The notes under the pieces: model-generated
The model's input: the letters and a program-made list of their open reading frames with translations, nothing else
Databases searched by the model: none
What the model was told of the DNA's origin: nothing
Made by a program: the position numbers and the translations under genes
Shown here: in pieces, positions 61,294-64,000 of the stretch
How the letters are laid out: each line of letters begins with the position of its first letter
Position numbering within the stretch: position 1 is the first letter of the stretch
Source of the DNA: Thiothrix sp.
GTDB lineage: Bacteria; Pseudomonadota; Gammaproteobacteria; Thiotrichales; Thiotrichaceae
DNA: 64,000 bases
Reading direction: 5' to 3'
Assembly: GCA_008015155.1 (NCBI GenBank)
Contig: SSFA01000009.1
Location: forward strand, 62,001 to 126,000

Positions 61294-62041
61294 GAATAAA
61301 GTTTTCCACTAGTGGCAAGAATTCATCGGGATGGGTCACGAAAGGCAGATGAGCAGCTTTGGCTAAAACCTGCACTTGAGTGTAACCTAAGCCTTGCAAG
61401 CCTTCTGCCAAACTGTTGGGAATCAATTTATCTAAACGCCCTAGTAGCCATAAACAAGGGTGTTGGATAGGAGGGTGGCGACAATCGGCAGTACGCAAAA
61501 TCGCTAAACCTTGCCTAAGAGCTTGCAGACTCGCTGGATACTGCAAAATCTGCTCACGCAAGTGATTTAGAGCCAAGGGATCACTGCGTGTCCCCATAAA
61601 CTGTAAGGCGAAAAAACGTCTTACCGTAGCTGCATAATCATGCTCTAAATTATCCGCAAAGCCTTGTAGAACTTCGGTACTCAGTGCATAAGGCCAATCT
61701 GGCGCGACTACAAACCGTGGGGTGCTCGCAATCAGCACCAAACCTGCGACTTGTTTTGGTCTACGTTGCACTAGCGCTTGCGCGATGATCCCGCCTAAAG
61801 ACCAACCCATTAAGATAGCACCAGTAGGAATGTAGGGTAGAAGCTGCTCTATCAATTCATCTAGATTACCTAGCTCCAGATTAGCGCTACGTCCATGACC
61901 TGGTAAATCCACCCAAGTAACTTGGGCTTGTTGGCTAAGACGCGCGCGAATTGGTTGCCAAACTAACTGGTTCATTCCCCAACCATGCAAAGCAACAACT
62001 GGGCGGCCTTGGCCTTCAGTAATGGTAAAAAGCTGCGACAA
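61283..62041 (-). CDS. bioH: Pimeloyl-ACP methyl ester esterase
   Basis: BioH (252 aa), an alpha/beta hydrolase that removes the methyl ester from pimeloyl-ACP. The oxyanion/N-terminal part is VVALHGWGMNQLVWQPI, the nucleophile elbow GWSLGG, the late Asp in LLGRLDKLIP and the catalytic His in AAHLPFV. The TTG at 62041 (AAAGGA six bases upstream) gives the family N-terminus; an ATG at 62074 has no ribosome site. It is divergent from plsY. Confidence 0.86.
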   Translation of the reverse strand: MSQLFTITEGQGRPVVALHGWGMNQLVWQPIRARLSQQAQVTWVDLPGHGRSANLELGNLDELIEQLLPYIPTGAILMGWSLGGIIAQALVQRRPKQVAGLVLIASTPRFVVAPDWPYALSTEVLQGFADNLEHDYAATVRRFFALQFMGTRSDPLALNHLREQILQYPASLQALRQGLAILRTADCRHPPIQHPCLWLLGRLDKLIPNSLAEGLQGLGYTQVQVLAKAAHLPFVTHPDEFLPLVENFIHGL

Positions 62042-62103
62042 TTCTATTCCTTTCACGCTATCATGTTGGCGCATTCTAACAAGCAATAAGGGATCACGCT
62101 GCT

Positions 62104-62709
62104 ATGTCCTATGCCCTGCTAGTTCTAGCTTATTTATTAGGTTCGGTTTCGACCGCAATTATTAGCTGTAAATTAATGGGCTTACCTGACCCGCGAACGG
62201 CAGGGTCGAATAATCCAGGTGCTACCAATGTCTTACGTGTTGGCGGGAAAAAGGCTGCTGCTATTACCCTTGCAGGGGATATGCTTAAGGGTCTTATCCC
62301 AGTTTTAATGGGGCAAGCTGTCGGCTTAAGTTACGGATGGCTATTTTTAATTGGATTCGCAGCTTTTTTAGGGCATTTATTTCCAATTTATTACAATTTT
62401 AAAGGTGGAAAAGGTGTTGCCACAGCGCTTGGAGTCTATTTCGGAATCCATTTTTGGGCTGGTGTAGGTGTCGCCTTAATTTGGCTCTTCATCGCAAAAG
62501 TACTTAAAATTTCCTCAGTTGCAGCACTGATTGCTACTTTATTAGCTCCTATTATTTTCTATTTATTTACGCACAGTGGCAGTTTGGCTTTAGGCTTAAT
62601 CGTAATGACTGCCTTAATTTGGTGGCGGCATGAATCTAATATTAAAAACCTTCTATCTGGGAAAGAAGGCACTATAAAAATGAATAATCAAGACGATAAT
62701 AATAATTAG
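62104..62709 (+). CDS. plsY: Glycerol-3-phosphate acyltransferase
   Basis: PlsY (201 aa), inner-membrane acyltransferase that makes lysophosphatidic acid from acyl phosphate and glycerol-3-phosphate. Three family motifs are visible: LLGSVSTA at the N-terminus, AGSNNPGATNVLR and FKGGKGVATALGVY. Five hydrophobic helices. The C-terminal tail is charged. AAGGGA precedes the start. It is followed by the YdjM-like gene 14 bases later. Confidence 0.93.
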   Translation: MSYALLVLAYLLGSVSTAIISCKLMGLPDPRTAGSNNPGATNVLRVGGKKAAAITLAGDMLKGLIPVLMGQAVGLSYGWLFLIGFAAFLGHLFPIYYNFKGGKGVATALGVYFGIHFWAGVGVALIWLFIAKVLKISSVAALIATLLAPIIFYLFTHSGSLALGLIVMTALIWWRHESNIKNLLSGKEGTIKMNNQDDNNN

Positions 62710-62723
62710 TAAATTTTCACACA

Positions 62724-63416
62724 ATGGCTAACTTTCATACTCATATTACTTGGGCTGCTGCAGGCTCTGGTTTGCTGTCGATTCTTTGTTTACAAGTGGG
62801 CTTAGTGGATCAACAAGATGCGCTAACTTTAGCTTTAGTGGGAACGATTGGTGGAATATTACCAGACGTTGACCTACAACATGCCTATCCCAGTCGCATT
62901 ATGTTTTCGATGTTGGGGGTTTTTGTAGCTTTTCTGATGGTTTTTTCGGTTAAAAATGACATGTCTATCAGTGAGTTATGGCTGGTAGGAGTCGGCGCAT
63001 TTTTAGGGATTCGCTTTGTTTTTTGGCAGATTTTCCATAAGTACACTACGCATCGTGGTTCGATTCATTCTTTGATTGCTGCTTTGTTTGCTACTTTCTC
63101 TGTCACTGCCATGAGTTATCACCTTTTAGGCAAAAATGATTTCACTTCTTGGCTAATTGGCCTGTTTTTATTTATTGGATTTATTCTACATTTAGTCTTA
63201 GACGAAATTTATAGCGTAGATTTTATGAATTATCGAATTAAGCGCTCTTTTGGAACGGCGCTAAAGTTGTTTGATAGTTCTAAACCTGCTAAGTCTGTGT
63301 TTCTATTAGGAATGACTTTTTTAGTATGGTTTGCTACACCTAGTGAACAACGTTTTTGGGATACAATTATAAGCCCACAAACCTACCAGATCATCGCCAG
63401 CCGCTTGTTCCCCTAA
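62724..63416 (+). CDS. YdjM-family inner membrane protein
   Basis: A 230-residue inner-membrane protein of the YdjM (metal-dependent hydrolase-like) family. HTHITWAAAGSGLL is the N-terminal His pattern and GGILPDVDLQHAYPSRIMFS the central metal-like motif; HRGSIHSLIAAL and LHLVLDEIYSVDF follow. Several hydrophobic helices. In E. coli YdjM is LexA-regulated; a role in lipid or membrane modification is suspected but not shown. Confidence 0.8.
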   Translation: MANFHTHITWAAAGSGLLSILCLQVGLVDQQDALTLALVGTIGGILPDVDLQHAYPSRIMFSMLGVFVAFLMVFSVKNDMSISELWLVGVGAFLGIRFVFWQIFHKYTTHRGSIHSLIAALFATFSVTAMSYHLLGKNDFTSWLIGLFLFIGFILHLVLDEIYSVDFMNYRIKRSFGTALKLFDSSKPAKSVFLLGMTFLVWFATPSEQRFWDTIISPQTYQIIASRLFP

Positions 63417-63556
63417 TATTAACCATTAATTCCACTTATCGGCTTTTTACCCACTTCTGGCAATATTTAGTTACAATTCTTTATCCTTGTTAGGATTAGA
63501 CCGTAAAGCCTGATTAAAAAAATATATAACTACTAGTTGTTAAGAGGGGTTCACTC

Positions 63557-64000
63557 ATGTTTCCAAAGCTTCATTTGTTCAAAAAGCGCGACTACGCTTA
63601 TTTATTAGTGGCCGCTTCAGTAATTGCTGGAGGTATTGCTATTGCGAATACACAAACCTCTAAAGCACCTTTGCAAAACACGATGACTGCCTATGTAGTT
63701 AGTGTAGACCAAGCAGGTAAAGAAGTTCTCCAGCCAGCCACTGAAGTAGAGCCTGGCCAAACTGTGGAATATCAACTAACTTATGAGAATACAGGTACTA
63801 ATCCATTAAAAGATTTAATCGTCACAGGTCCGGTTCCACGTGTGACCGCTTATATCGGTAAAAGTGCTTTTACTGAAGCCAAAGCTGCTTTACAGGTCAG
63901 TATTGATGGAGGCAAGACCTTCGAAAATGAACCCGTAAAACGCATGGTTAAAGATGCCAACGGTAAGAAGGTTGAGAAAGTTATCCCACCCAGTGCTTAC
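63557..64000 (+). CDS. Exported repeat-type protein, N-terminal 148 residues (partial)
   Basis: A frame starting at ATG 63557 (GAGGGG upstream) and open to the window edge. A signal-like helix (YLLVAASVIAGGIAIANT) is followed by a mature part of DUF11-like or isopeptide-domain character: VEPGQTVEYQLTYENTGTNP then LKDLIVTGPVPR. It looks like the start of a surface or periplasmic repeat protein. The rest is outside the window. Confidence 0.75.
   Translation, partial: MFPKLHLFKKRDYAYLLVAASVIAGGIAIANTQTSKAPLQNTMTAYVVSVDQAGKEVLQPATEVEPGQTVEYQLTYENTGTNPLKDLIVTGPVPRVTAYIGKSAFTEAKAALQVSIDGGKTFENEPVKRMVKDANGKKVEKVIPPSAY

Noticed and set aside
1..64000. CRISPR arrays, rRNA or tRNA genes
   Set aside because: No regularly spaced direct repeats of the right size and no rRNA or tRNA sequence were noticed while reading; a tRNA search program was not available.

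Overview
The window looks like chromosome of a sulfur-oxidising, CO2-fixing gammaproteobacterium, most likely of the Thiothrix/Thiotrichaceae type. The evidence is a form II RuBisCO gene (cbbM) with its activase genes cbbQ and cbbO, a DsrS-like gene of the reverse sulfite reductase family, and gammaproteobacterial housekeeping genes (asd, bioC, bioH, plsY). This is inference from gene content; no rRNA or tRNA gene was found in the window to confirm it.

Layout. 1-2.9 kb: start of an exported protein, then cbbM and cbbQ. 2.9-17.7 kb: a 14.8 kb accessory insertion separating cbbQ from cbbO. It holds an IS3 transposase remnant, a KAP-family NTPase, a VapC/Phd toxin-antitoxin (TA) pair, a desaturase, a cupin, a gamma-butyrobetaine-type dioxygenase with ABC importer genes and a TetR regulator, a DprA/phosphoribosyltransferase/HAD operon and a MITE-like element. 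17.7-20 kb: cbbO. 20-25.7 kb: a chain of minus-strand TA and defence modules (putAbiC-like, PIN pair, VapBC, DUF3368/UPF0175, nuclease-like plus XisI/XisH). 25.7-41 kb: mostly ordinary metabolism, namely a metallo-beta-lactamase protein, MsrB, a LysR regulator, a MoxR/VWA-metallopeptidase pair, DsrS, a ydcSTUVW-like polyamine transport and aldehyde oxidation operon, an M20 amidohydrolase and asd. 41-47 kb: a type I restriction-modification locus with a TA pair between hsdM and hsdS. 47-59.7 kb: DUF2270, cupin, SDR and GcvR-like genes, then a ten-gene minus-strand operon for corrinoid-dependent demethylation of a quaternary amine (MttB family, corrinoid protein, methyl-THF methyltransferase, MetF/MetV, RACo-like reactivator, hydantoinase-like, GFA). 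59.8-64 kb: phasin-like, bioC-bioH, plsY, YdjM-like and the start of a repeat-type surface protein.

The main observation is how the accessory DNA is arranged. Partial copies of the 3' end of cbbQ (two) and of cbbO (three) recur at the module boundaries, and a 168 bp direct repeat containing the 3' end of a 131-residue membrane-protein gene brackets the dioxygenase/ABC/TetR module. The best-preserved cbbO copy differs from the real gene almost only at synonymous positions, so it appears to descend from a working orthologue. After cbbO, minus-strand TA/defence modules end within about 12 bp of each cbbO tail, and an abrB-leader sequence recurs at the other side. This resembles a cassette array built on gene tails, with no integrase in sight. 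Quaternary-amine metabolism is a second theme: the dioxygenase module has two matching palindromic operators, and the MttB operon has a strong promoter covered by a different palindrome.
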